Source: Scytonema tolypothrichoides VB-61278
GTDB taxonomy: Bacteria > Cyanobacteriota > Cyanobacteriia > Cyanobacteriales > Nostocaceae
DNA length: 46,632 nucleotides
Reading direction: 5' to 3'
NCBI RefSeq assembly: GCF_000828085.3
Contig: NZ_JXCA02000003.1
Location: 100,524-147,155 of the forward strand
Positions 32,156 through 41,600 of the stretch are shown in pieces (positions within the stretch are counted from its first letter, which is position 1; each line of letters opens with the position of its first letter). The notes under the pieces were generated by a model. That model was not told the DNA's origin, made no database searches, and saw nothing but the letters and a program-made list of their open reading frames with translations. The translations under genes and the position numbers were made by a program.

Positions 32156-32578
32156 AACTTAAATAAACTCCTTGTTTTCAGATATGACGAGGACTTAGGT
32201 ATTGGCAAAATAGATGAACTACCTGTCTAAGTCCCACTTGATTTGTAGAAGGAAAGTTAAGCAGGGAAAACTTTGCTTAGACTTATTAGATGTAAACAGA
32301 ATCAACTTATGCACTTTCGGATAAAAATAAGAAAAATACTAGAAAATTGCCAATATAAGTGATTCTTAGACGTTTTCATCGTGAAACTACAACTTTGATA
32401 GATAAACCATCTTGGTAAGACAGTGAAATACCAATTCAACTGTATTCGCGATCGCCTTGTTCGCCTAGAGGGTTTTCTAGAGAAAAACTCTCTCCCCAAA
32501 TCGGAGATTTGCGGCAAACGCACGCGCCGCGTCGCTCATAAGATACTGTAGGATATATATCTTTGCGCGAGGTGAGAT
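32156..32578. other. Divergent intergenic region before mtnD
   Basis: The 423 bases hold no supported gene. A possible hairpin (GAGGGTTTT...AAAACTCTC, about 32468-32491) and a GC-rich stretch (CGCACGCGCCGCG) lie in the last 120 bases upstream of mtnD. TATATAT at about 32555 may be part of its promoter. I see no fold that clearly matches a known riboswitch. Confidence 0.35.
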
Positions 32579-33136
32579 ATGGCGATTCTACAATTGGAAG
32601 ATGGGACACTATACACTAATTTGCAAGATATTTCCCGCGAACTAGCACCTCTAAATATTCAACTTAATCGCTGGGCTGTCGGAGAGAGTCAACAGTTGCG
32701 TGAACTAGTATCACAAGATAGCCTCAATGAAGATGATAAAGAACAAGTCTTAACATTTCTGGATGGATATTTTGAGCAACTGCAACAAACAGCAGGGTAT
32801 CAAACCCGCGACTTAATTGTCCTACATCCAGGAATCCCGAACCTTGATGCCATGATGACAAAGTTTGACAAAATCCATACCCATTCAGAAGACGAAGTTC
32901 GTTACATCATTGATGGAGAAGCCATTTTTGGTTTTGTCCGACCTGATGGTAGCCAAGTAGAACTTACACTACAGCCCGAAGAATACATCAATGTGCCTGC
33001 GGGGACTGAACACTGGTTTTATTTAACTCCAGCGCGGCGAGTTAAAGCAGTACGTTATTTCACTGGAGGCGAGGGTTGGACTCCGGAATATACGGGTAGA
33101 GAAATTCATACTCGTCAGGTTATGACTCAAGTATAG
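32579..33136 (+). CDS. mtnD: Acireductone dioxygenase
   Basis: The 185-aa cupin converts acireductone to the keto precursor of methionine and formate in the methionine salvage pathway. The metal-binding motif HTHSEDEVRYI (about 100-110) supplies two His and a Glu; EHWFYLTP gives the third His. The N-terminus (MAILQLEDGTLYTN) and the LELTLQPEEYINVPAGT beta strand fit the family. A GAGGTGA ribosome site lies just before the ATG. It leads a tight operon with mtnB (11-base gap) and the ABM gene. Confidence 0.93.
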   Translation: MAILQLEDGTLYTNLQDISRELAPLNIQLNRWAVGESQQLRELVSQDSLNEDDKEQVLTFLDGYFEQLQQTAGYQTRDLIVLHPGIPNLDAMMTKFDKIHTHSEDEVRYIIDGEAIFGFVRPDGSQVELTLQPEEYINVPAGTEHWFYLTPARRVKAVRYFTGGEGWTPEYTGREIHTRQVMTQV

Positions 33137-33147
33137 ATGAGGACATA

Positions 33148-33831
33148 ATGAATAGCCCAAACCTCATTGAGCCTCGCCTTGAACTCATCTGTGCTGCCCG
33201 TCATTTCTACCAACAAGGATGGATGGTGGGGACTGCTGGAAATCTCTCAGTTCGTCTACCTGATGATAGCTTTTGGATTACAGCTAGTGGTAGATCTAAA
33301 GGAGAATTAGAACTTGATGATTTTGTACGTATCTATCCAAATGGCACGGCTTGCCCTAAGCGTAGTCAAAGGGTAGAAAAACCTTCGCCGGATGTGAAGC
33401 CTTCAGCTGAAACTGCTATTCACCAGGTTCTCTATGCTCTATTCCCTGAAGCTAGAAGCTGCTATCATGTTCACTCAGTAGAAGCAAATTTGGTTTCTCG
33501 TTTTGTAAAAGGAGATACCTTGCCCCTACCACCGTTGGAGATGCTCAAAGGACTGGGAGTCTGGGAAGAGAATCCTGATTGCGCTATGTCCATCTTTGCA
33601 AACCATTCACAGGTTTCCTGTATTGCAGATGAGATTAAAGAGCGTTTTACAACAATTCCTCCACAACTAAGCGCTTTACTTATCCGCGACCACGGTGTTA
33701 CCATTTGGGCACCTTCTGCTAAAACTGCCCGTAATTACATTGAGTTAGTGGAATACATTTTCCGCTACATGGTTGCAGCCAGAGGTGTGGGTGTTTGGGG
33801 TGTAGGTGAGAACATAGAGTGGGCAAAGTAG
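33148..33831 (+). CDS. mtnB: Methylthioribulose-1-phosphate dehydratase
   Basis: The 227-aa class II aldolase-type enzyme dehydrates 5-methylthioribulose 1-phosphate in methionine salvage. It shows GTAGNLSVRLPDDSFWITASGRSKGEL (28-54), the zinc-binding CYHVHSVEAN and the later His in LLIRDHGVTIW. A stretch near residues 65-80 (ACPKRSQRVEKPSPDV) looks foreign. It is encoded by GCCCTAAGCGTAGTCAAAGGG, which resembles the window's REP-like repeats, so a repeat may have inserted in frame without destroying the protein. A GAGGA ribosome site lies before the ATG. mtnC is not adjacent. Confidence 0.9.
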   Translation: MNSPNLIEPRLELICAARHFYQQGWMVGTAGNLSVRLPDDSFWITASGRSKGELELDDFVRIYPNGTACPKRSQRVEKPSPDVKPSAETAIHQVLYALFPEARSCYHVHSVEANLVSRFVKGDTLPLPPLEMLKGLGVWEENPDCAMSIFANHSQVSCIADEIKERFTTIPPQLSALLIRDHGVTIWAPSAKTARNYIELVEYIFRYMVAARGVGVWGVGENIEWAK

Positions 33832-33844
33832 AGGAAGAAAACAA

Positions 33845-34144
33845 ATGACCAATCAAACTATTCGCGTTGTTGCACGGATTATTGCTTTACCTGAAAAAGT
33901 GGAAGCTGTGAAAGCTGTGCTGCTGGATATTATTGAGCCAACTCGACAGGAAGCAGGTTCTATCAAGTATGAATTGCTACAAAATCACTCTGATCCAACA
34001 GACTTCACTTTTGTAGAAGAATGGGCTTCTGATGATGCTCTTGATACGCATTTAGCGACACCCCATCTTAAGGAAGCAGTCGCTAAACTGGCGAGTTTGC
34101 TAGCTGCAGAACCTGATATCCGCCGCTATAGCCTTTTAGCTTAG
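33845..34144 (+). CDS. ABM-domain putative quinol monooxygenase (YgiN-like)
   Basis: The 99-aa protein has one antibiotic-biosynthesis-monooxygenase fold: VARIIALPEKVEAVKAVLLDIIEPTRQEAGSIKYELLQN, FTFVEEWASDDALDTHLATPHLKEAV. Such small dimeric proteins oxidise quinols or other phenolic substrates without a cofactor. It starts 13 bases after mtnB with GAGGAA as ribosome site, so it is in the same operon. A link to methionine salvage is not known and may be only positional. Confidence 0.87.
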   Translation: MTNQTIRVVARIIALPEKVEAVKAVLLDIIEPTRQEAGSIKYELLQNHSDPTDFTFVEEWASDDALDTHLATPHLKEAVAKLASLLAAEPDIRRYSLLA

Positions 34145-34282
34145 CGGACTACAAGGTGCGGAATGTGGGTTTGAAAGTTGGAAAAGATAATTCTTGACAA
34201 GTGACATTTCTTGCACTTAGTGCAACCACTGTAGATTTCTTTTCCTTCTTCTTGCTCAATTCTCAACTTCTACTAGAGGTTT

Positions 34283-35965
34283 TTAAAAATTTAAAATATC
34301 TAAGGATTCTTCTATTTCTAAATCTAAAATTCTTTCCCGTGTATTTTTATGCTCTTCTAACTTACCTTCTTTCCGATAAAGATCTGCTGCTTTTTGAAAA
34401 TCATCAACAACTCCCTGCCTATCTCCCAAGTTATAACGAGCATGACCTCGATGGTAATATGCGTCAGCATCGTTGGTATTTCTCTTTATAATCTGGGTGT
34501 AATCCTCAATTGCTCCCTGATAATCTCCTAAGTTACAACGAGCCTGACCACGATTATAATATGCATCAATGTCATGAGAATTCATCTTAAGAATTTGTGT
34601 GTAATCTTCAATTGCTCCTTGATAATCTCCTAAATCAAAACGATAATTTCCACGATTTTTGTAACCACTAACATCATTAGGTTTAAGATCTATTGACTGA
34701 CTAAAAAACTCAATTGCTCTCTTTGAATCTCCCAATTGAGATCTATTTGGATTAATCTTGACTGCCTGATTATAATCTTCAATTGCTCCCTGATAATCTC
34801 CTAAGTGATAACGAATATCAGCACGACTTCTGTAAGCTACTGCATCATTAGGATTGATTCTAATTGCCTGAGTATAATCAGCAATTGCTCCTTCGTAATC
34901 TCCTAAATGATATCGACTTAAACCAATTTTATTGTAAACTTTGCCGTAATAGGGATTAATTTCTATTGCTTGAATGTAATCGGCAATTGCTCCCTCGTAA
35001 TCCCCTAGATGATAATGAGCTAAACCACGTTTATAATATGTCTCAAAATCTTTACTGTTCAGTTTTAAAGCTTGATTGTAGTTATTAATTGCAGCGTTGT
35101 ACTGTTCTTTTTCAAAGCATTCATCACCTATCTTGACAAAAAGCAAATTCATATCTCCATTATGGAAGCGGAGATAATTATTTTGCTCATGAGAAAAGTT
35201 TGTTTTGACAGATTGTTGCTTTTGTTGCTGATAGCTGGGTTGTTGTTCCGGAGAAAAGTTTGTTTTAGTAAAGTGTTGCTTGTGTTGCTGATAGCTGAAT
35301 TTCTGCTTAGAGTCAGATTTGTCAATTTGATATTTTTGATTCTGAGAATTTACTGGTGTTAAGGATTCTAACTGTTCTAAATAGCAGCGTAAACCACTTC
35401 CATATAGTAATTGTTCTATCCCAAATGAAATCTTTCCGGTCTTCAGCTTAATCATTTGGGTAGGAAGAAAACCAGCGAAGAAAAGGTGATATTCAGGTTG
35501 TGCCTCATTGACTTCCTCTTGAATGAATATGCAGACAACAACGGCATTTTTTTGGACTTCTTCTGAATTAATTGACCATCTAACTTTATTAAGACTGCCA
35601 TGACGAGATTTAACTGCAATACCAACTGATGGATCAAAAGTCAGTGTAAAATCAACTTTTCCATCGCCGACACCAAATCGTTTTTCATAATCTACTTCAG
35701 TCACGAAAGCAGCCAAACGTTCTTTGACAACTTCTTCACCTAATTTGCCTTTCAAATTACTGATAAAAACATCCCGGACTGGTGAAGTGCGCTTATATTT
35801 CTCAGCCATCTGCCAGCAAAATTCCCGTAGTGCTTTTAACCTCTCGCCTGAGATGACTGTTAACTCGCTATATTGCCCTTCTGTTTCACAATGCAGTAGA
35901 CAACCAGATGTTAACCTCTTGATGAAATCAGATTGTAGCGATCGCAGTAAGGTAATCCAGTCCAT
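34283..35965 (-). CDS. Nuclease-like N-terminal domain fused to TPR repeats
   Basis: The 560-aa protein has three parts. Residues 1-200 carry LKGKLGEEVVKERLAAF (71-87) and GDGKVDFTLTFDPSVGIAVKSRHG (100-123). This is the layout of a PD-(D/E)XK nuclease fold (GE helix, D105, K119), but the position expected to be the second acid is Ala117. Residues about 205-270 are Gln/Lys-rich and repetitive (SYQQHKQHFTKTNFSPEQQ). Residues about 275-540 are seven or so TPR units (AINNYNQALKLNSKDFETYYKRGLAHYHLGDYEGAIADY). One repeat is shortened (INPNRSQLGDSKRAIEF). The domain may bind nucleic acid without cutting it; the TPRs suggest a partner protein. It is one gene with no operon mates. Confidence 0.75.
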   Translation of the reverse strand: MDWITLLRSLQSDFIKRLTSGCLLHCETEGQYSELTVISGERLKALREFCWQMAEKYKRTSPVRDVFISNLKGKLGEEVVKERLAAFVTEVDYEKRFGVGDGKVDFTLTFDPSVGIAVKSRHGSLNKVRWSINSEEVQKNAVVVCIFIQEEVNEAQPEYHLFFAGFLPTQMIKLKTGKISFGIEQLLYGSGLRCYLEQLESLTPVNSQNQKYQIDKSDSKQKFSYQQHKQHFTKTNFSPEQQPSYQQQKQQSVKTNFSHEQNNYLRFHNGDMNLLFVKIGDECFEKEQYNAAINNYNQALKLNSKDFETYYKRGLAHYHLGDYEGAIADYIQAIEINPYYGKVYNKIGLSRYHLGDYEGAIADYTQAIRINPNDAVAYRSRADIRYHLGDYQGAIEDYNQAVKINPNRSQLGDSKRAIEFFSQSIDLKPNDVSGYKNRGNYRFDLGDYQGAIEDYTQILKMNSHDIDAYYNRGQARCNLGDYQGAIEDYTQIIKRNTNDADAYYHRGHARYNLGDRQGVVDDFQKAADLYRKEGKLEEHKNTRERILDLEIEESLDILNF

Positions 35966-36047
35966 TTATAGTTCTGCGAATCTTTTTGTTTATTGTATTA
36001 AAATAACAAATCAGCGAAAAGTTGTCTAAATAAAACCCCGCCCCCAA

Positions 36048-36073
36048 CCCCCTCTTCGCAAGCGAGGAGGGGG
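36048..36073. repeat. GC-rich hairpin between the TPR gene and ubiD
   Basis: CCCCCTCTTCGC and GCGAGGAGGGGG (about 36048-36073) form a near-perfect hairpin. No T-run follows directly. Such CCCCCTC...GAGGGGG hairpins are repetitive in cyanobacteria; here it lies in a 180-base gap downstream of ubiD and may help end its transcript. Confidence 0.55.
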
Positions 36074-36145
36074 CTAATAATAATGTGCTAATTTTACAGT
36101 TGAAAAATACAACCCTCTCCCCGGAAGCAAGGAAGCAGTGGAATA

Positions 36146-37654
36146 CTACCTGACATCGTAACCAAACAAATTCGGATCCACTTCCCCCAACTGCAAATCA
36201 CCTAAACCATACTCCGCCCAACGCCTCTCAACCATCGCTGCGACTTCTGGATCTGACTCCAAAGGTGCACCCCACTCATGTTCAGTTTCTGGGGGAATCT
36301 TCGTTGTTGCATCAATTCCCATTCTTCCGCCCAAACCAATTTTCTCGCTGGCAAAATCCAAACTGTCAAATGGTGTGTTTGGCAAAATAAACACGTCTCG
36401 TGTGGGGTCAACTTTGGAACTTATCGCCCATACCACCTGACGCGGATCTCTGATATTAATGTCTTTGTCTACGACAATCACAAATTTAGTGTAGGTGAAC
36501 TGTGGCAAAGCACTCCAAAAAGCAAGAGCTGCCCGTCGCGCTTGTCCTGGATATGATTTATCTATAGATATAATCGCCGCTTTGTAACTCAAAGCTTCCA
36601 TTGGCAAGAAGAAATCGACAATTTCTGAAACTTGTTGTCGCAAAATGGGGGTGTAGATGCGGTTGAGTGCGATCGCCATCATCGCCTCTTCCTTCGGTGG
36701 ACGTCCGCTAAATGTCGTTAAATAAATCGGGTCTTTGCGATGCGTCATACACCCGAAGCGAATCAGGGGCGAATCTTCCACGCCGCCATAATAACCCATG
36801 TGGTCACCAAAGGGACCATCTGGCAGAACTTCTCCTGGTGTAATTGTCCCTTCTAAAACAAATTCTGAATCTGCTGGGACTTCCAAATCTACCGTTTTAC
36901 ACTTTGCTAACTGTACGCCTGAACCGCCGTAAAGTCCAGCAAATAACCATTCTGATAAGTCTACAGGTATCGGTGTAGCTGCTGCCATGATAATAAGGGG
37001 ATCTACGCCGAGGGCGATCGCCACCTCTAATTTCTTCCCACGTTCTGCTGCTTTGCGTAAATGTTTTGCCCCACCCCGCACCGACAACCAGTGAACAGTC
37101 ATCGTATTTTTTGACTGTAGTTGCAGCCGATACACACCTACATTCGGTGTTCCTGTTTCACAATCCTTAGTTATAACAAGCCCCAGCGTGATAATCTTGC
37201 CTGCATCACCTGGATAAGGACGTATCAAAGGTAACTTATTCAAATCCAACTCATCACCTTGAATCACCACCTGCTGACAAGCGGGGAAAAAATCTCGTCC
37301 TGGTTTCGCCTTCAGCACATCGAACAGTACCTTACCAAACTCCACCGCCTGTGAAATCTTCTTGGGTGGTTTCGGTTGTTGCAGCATTGCCAACTTTTTC
37401 CCTAATTCCTCCAACTCCTGTGGATGCTGCATATTCATTGCCCAGCATATCCGTTCTACTGTGCCCAGCAAGTTAACCGCCACTGGGAAAGAAGCGCCTT
37501 TGACGTTTTCAAATAATAGTCCTGGACCACCTTTTTGCAGCATTCGGTTAGAAATTTCAGCAATTTCTAAATCTGAGTCAATCAAGGCTGAAATTCGCCG
37601 TAATTGTCCTTTTTCTTCCAGAAGTTTAATAAATCCCCGCAAATCTCTTGCCAT
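36146..37654 (-). CDS. ubiD: UbiD-family decarboxylase
   Basis: The 502-aa protein begins ARDLRGFIKLLEEKGQLRRI and carries the UbiD core: NVGVYRLQLQSKNTMTVHWL, EGTITPGEVLPDGPFGDHMGYYG and SYPGQARRAALAFWSALPQFTYTKFVIVVDKDINIRD. UbiD enzymes use prenylated FMN to decarboxylate aromatic acids. In cyanobacteria the likely job is 4-hydroxybenzoate-derivative decarboxylation in plastoquinone synthesis. The GIDATTK and EHEWG motifs near the C-terminus are also typical. The length is normal. The prFMN-making partner UbiX is not in the window. Confidence 0.95.
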   Translation of the reverse strand: MARDLRGFIKLLEEKGQLRRISALIDSDLEIAEISNRMLQKGGPGLLFENVKGASFPVAVNLLGTVERICWAMNMQHPQELEELGKKLAMLQQPKPPKKISQAVEFGKVLFDVLKAKPGRDFFPACQQVVIQGDELDLNKLPLIRPYPGDAGKIITLGLVITKDCETGTPNVGVYRLQLQSKNTMTVHWLSVRGGAKHLRKAAERGKKLEVAIALGVDPLIIMAAATPIPVDLSEWLFAGLYGGSGVQLAKCKTVDLEVPADSEFVLEGTITPGEVLPDGPFGDHMGYYGGVEDSPLIRFGCMTHRKDPIYLTTFSGRPPKEEAMMAIALNRIYTPILRQQVSEIVDFFLPMEALSYKAAIISIDKSYPGQARRAALAFWSALPQFTYTKFVIVVDKDINIRDPRQVVWAISSKVDPTRDVFILPNTPFDSLDFASEKIGLGGRMGIDATTKIPPETEHEWGAPLESDPEVAAMVERRWAEYGLGDLQLGEVDPNLFGYDVR

Positions 37655-37815
37655 TGTTCCAAAAAATTAATATTTAAGAAATGTGAAGCGCTCTCTTACT
37701 ATATTAGTCGTATGTAAAATTTGAGAAAATCCGACTATTAACAAAAATAATGAATTCCGATATCCTAAGCAAGATATGCATTAATTTTTACTAGTGAGCA
37801 CTTATCTGATTGAAT

Positions 37816-38481
37816 ATGACCCAAGCATACGACACCTTCCTAGCAGGCGGTCTTGTCATGTGGCCTCTTTTAGGTTTATCTATCATAACTTTAGTATGTA
37901 TCTTAAAACGCAGTTGGTTCTGGTTTAAGCTAGTCATTCAAGAAAAACAGGTCGTGCGTGAGGTTTTAACAACAGCTAAAGTCGATTTGAAAAAAGCAGA
38001 ACAAATTGCAGAAAGTGCTCAAACTTTAGCCATTGGTCGCTTTTTGGTAGAACCTCTGAGATTGAAAAAACCCTCTGCTGAAACCTTTCATTTGGCAATC
38101 AAAGCCGCTTGTGATAAAGAATTTGTAGAGATGGGTAAGGGCGATATCCTGCTGAAGAGTGTGGTTGCGATCGCCCCCTTACTTGGTATATTAGGTACAG
38201 CTGAGGGTCTAGTCACCACTTTCACTAACTTCAAAACGAACTCTTTCAATATTACTGATTTCTCTAGAGTTACGCCTGGTCTTACTCAGGCAGTCATTAC
38301 CTCGACAACAGCACTCACTTTAGCAGTTTTTGCTTTTATCTTTTTCCGAATTTTTCTCTCTTTGCGATTGCAGCAAATGGGCTTTTTTTCTCAAGTTGGC
38401 AACGATCTAGAACTCATTTACTTGCAATGCTGGCACGAACCTTCTACCAAAGCAAGCGCCCCGACCAATAATGATCAGTAA
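37816..38481 (+). CDS. MotA/TolQ/ExbB-type proton channel protein
   Basis: I place the start at the ATG at 37816 (MTQAYDTFLAGG); a TTG two codons earlier is possible. The 221-aa protein has an N-terminal membrane helix (GGLVMWPLLGLSIITLVCIL). The ExbB/TolQ core follows: LLKSVVAIAPLLGILGTAEGLVTTFTNF and VTPGLTQAVITSTTALTLAVFAFIFFRIFL. These form the membrane proton path that energises TonB- or Tol-type systems. The partner ExbD/TolR is absent downstream, since the next gene is a convergent NRPS, so it must be elsewhere. Confidence 0.87.
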   Translation: MTQAYDTFLAGGLVMWPLLGLSIITLVCILKRSWFWFKLVIQEKQVVREVLTTAKVDLKKAEQIAESAQTLAIGRFLVEPLRLKKPSAETFHLAIKAACDKEFVEMGKGDILLKSVVAIAPLLGILGTAEGLVTTFTNFKTNSFNITDFSRVTPGLTQAVITSTTALTLAVFAFIFFRIFLSLRLQQMGFFSQVGNDLELIYLQCWHEPSTKASAPTNNDQ

Positions 38482-38550
38482 ACAGTTAACAGTTATTCAT
38501 GATTAGAAGCAACAGGCATATGATAATCTTTGTTTACTTTCAAGAAACAC

Positions 38551-38579
38551 AGGGGTGTAGGGGTGTAAGGGTGTAGTAG
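38551..38579. repeat. Short tandem repeats (GGGTGTA units)
   Basis: Three to four copies of GGGGTGTAG / GGGTGTAA occur in the gap between the ExbB-like gene and the NRPS. They belong to the same class of short cyanobacterial tandem repeats as those at 5811 and 8772. Confidence 0.75.
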
Positions 38580-38672
38580 TTCACACCACAAGCTCTGCAT
38601 AAAAACGAGCAAAGCAATGTTTTTATAGCCGTGGGATGAGTGAAGTAGATAGGTGGAAATAAACATCAGCTA

Positions 38673-41600
38673 TTACAGCGTCCTATTAGCCTTCTCCAAG
38701 CAATCCTTCAATTTCTCTGCCACCACCCTTACATGGGGTTCCCCTAGCATGGTAGAGTGAGCGCCGGGAATGTTATGGAGGTCTATTCCTCCAGTAATTA
38801 GATTGCCCCAACCTAATAGCGGATCCGTTTGAAAGCCAACTACTCCCTCTTGTGTGTCTCGAGAGTTATCGTCAGTACGCAAGAGGGTGATTCGACCAGG
38901 GTAAGGTTGGAAACTATATGTTTCCCAAGCCTGCTTATGAACGATAAACATGTAGTTGTCAGTCTCTGTTAAAGGTTGGGTTCTTCCCAAAAAAGTGGTG
39001 TATTTCTCTGTAATATAGGACTTGCTCCACTTACTCCAGCGGACAAGTTTTTTAATAAGGTAGTCGGGTCCAAATTGGAAAATATTTTTTATGTGTATAA
39101 AAATACGCTTCCTAAATGGCGATCGCTTTGTAAAACCTGGAACACTGCTATCCAACATTGCTATAAGACCCACTTCCTGACCTTGCTTACGAAGTTGTTG
39201 CGCCATTTCATAAGCAATAATACCTCCTATGGAGAACCCACCAAGAAAATAAGGGCCATTCGGTTGAATCGTCTGGATTTCTTTGATGTAAAGCGCTGCC
39301 ATGTCTTCAATCCGGGTTAAAGCAGGCTGCGTTTCATCAAGCCCTTGTGATTTTAGCCCGTAAAATGGTTGATCGGTTCCTAGATGCAGTACTAAAGGTC
39401 TGTAACATAAAACATCTCCATTAGCTGGATGAATGCAGAAGAAAGGTGGCTTAGAACCGAGAGGCTGAATGGGTACGAGACACAAACAAGTGTCTTGCTT
39501 CTCGTGGTCTGATGCTGCTAAAATTTGCTTATGAGTTATTTTCTCCTGCATAGAAAGCATTTGGGCAAGAGCTTCCACCGTACCTGAAGTGAAAAGGGTA
39601 GCAAGAGGTAATTTTTGGCCTAATTTCTGCTTGATTTGGGCGAACAACCTCACCGCAAGCAAGGAGTGACCTCCTAAGTCAAAGAAGTTATCCGTAACAC
39701 TAATAGGTTTGACAGTTAAAATATCTTCCCAAATTTCTGTTAGCTGGCGTTCTAACTCATTGCGGGGAGCGACAAAAGTTGCTTCTAACTCTCGTCTTAC
39801 TTCCTCGGGTGCTGGTAAAGCTTGACGATCTACTTTGCCGTTGGGAGTCAAAGGCAACGCCTCAAGCATTACAAACGCTGCAGGAATCATATAGTTAGGC
39901 AACTTTTGCTTCAAGAAGTGACGCAAGTCACTGACTGTAGTTGCTTGGTTTCGATTTGGAACAACGTAAGCTACTAAACGTTTGTCGTCATTCGTATCTT
40001 GACGAACAATAACTGCGGCATATTGTATGCCAGGATGTTGGCTGAGTACTGCCTCTATTTCTCCCAACTCTATACGAAAACCCCTGATTTTGACTTGATT
40101 ATCGATACGTCCAACAAACTCAATGTTCCCATCTGGCAAATAACGCGCTAAATCCCCGGTTTTATACAGACGCGCTTGGTCTTCACGACTAAAAGGATTG
40201 CGAATGAATCTTTCCGCCGTCAATTCTGGACGATTGAGGTAGCCTTTAGCTAAACCAGAACCACCAATGTACAATTCACCCACAACACCAATGGGTACGG
40301 GTTGCAGATAGTGGTCAAGAATGTAAGTTTGCGTATTGGCAATCGGGCGACCAATCGGGATTGTTGCTCCTTCCGGGAGGTCTTGAATTAAGTACCAAGT
40401 CGAAAAGGTTGTACACTCTGTCGGTCCATAGACGTGCAGTAGTCGTTGGGGTGAACTGTTTTTCAGAATCGCTTTGACGCTGCTAGGATCGACCGCTTCG
40501 CCACCAAATAAAAGGTGGCGTATATTTTTGAAAGCATCAGGGACAACGCTTGCTAACTGATTAAATAAGGCCGTTGTCAGGAAAATTGTACTAATTTCTT
40601 GCTGTTGAAGTTTTGCGGCAAATTCCTCAGGTGAGAGAGTGATATCTTTAGTAATGCCAATGAGCTGTGCTCCATGAACAAGTGCTCCCCAAATCTCGAA
40701 AGTGGCAGCGTCAAAAGATGTATTTGAAACTTGAGCAATGCGATCACAACTTTGTATATTAATGTAGTTGGTATTGAACAAGAGTCGGCTAATTGCTTGA
40801 TGTGAAACAGCAACTCCCTTTGGTTTACCTGTAGAACCAGAGGTATAAATCACGTATGCCAAATCATCAGCGTTGATCTGACAAGCAAGGTTTGTCGCGT
40901 TTTCTCTCCCGTTCGGGGAAGCCGTGCCGTAGGCATTCGCCTCCCAGTCTGAGTCGATACAAACCACTTTTCTCCCATCACAAGGTAATTGTTCGAGCAA
41001 GTGCTGTTGGGTTAACAGCAGTTGTGGTTGTGCATCTTCTAGCATCAAGCACAGACGTTCTTTTGGGTAAGTTGGATCTAAGGGGACATATGCGCCACCT
41101 GCCTTAAGAATAGCTACCAATCCGACTACCAACTCTACAGAACGCTGGATGCTAATACCTACTAGCATCTCTGGTTTCACTCCCAGGTTTTGCAGGTGGT
41201 GAGCTAATTTGTTTGCACGTGCATTCAACTCCCGGTAAGTCAGCTTTTGGTCTTCATAGACCACTGCAACGGCATCGGGTGTTTGGTCTACCTGTTTTTC
41301 AAATAATTGATGAATGCACTTTTGGGGATAGTCAGCTTGACTCTTGTTCCACTCAAAGAGCAACTGATGTCTCTCAGTGGCTGTGAGTAGTGGCAATTCA
41401 CAAATGTGCTGTTGTGGGTTAGCAACAATTCCCTCTAACAATGTCTGGAAATGTCTGCTCATGCGGTTGATAGTGCCAGCATCAAACAAATCAGTGCTAT
41501 ATTCCCATGTTCCACGCAATCCCTGTTCTGTATGTGTAAGTGATAAACTCAAATCAAATTTGGATGTCACAGCATTCACATCCATCGGCGTGATGCTTAA

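Noticed and set aside
32440-32578. Possible SAM-type riboswitch upstream of mtnD
   Set aside because: Methionine salvage context invites it, but I cannot build the expected multi-helix fold or conserved core from the bases present.
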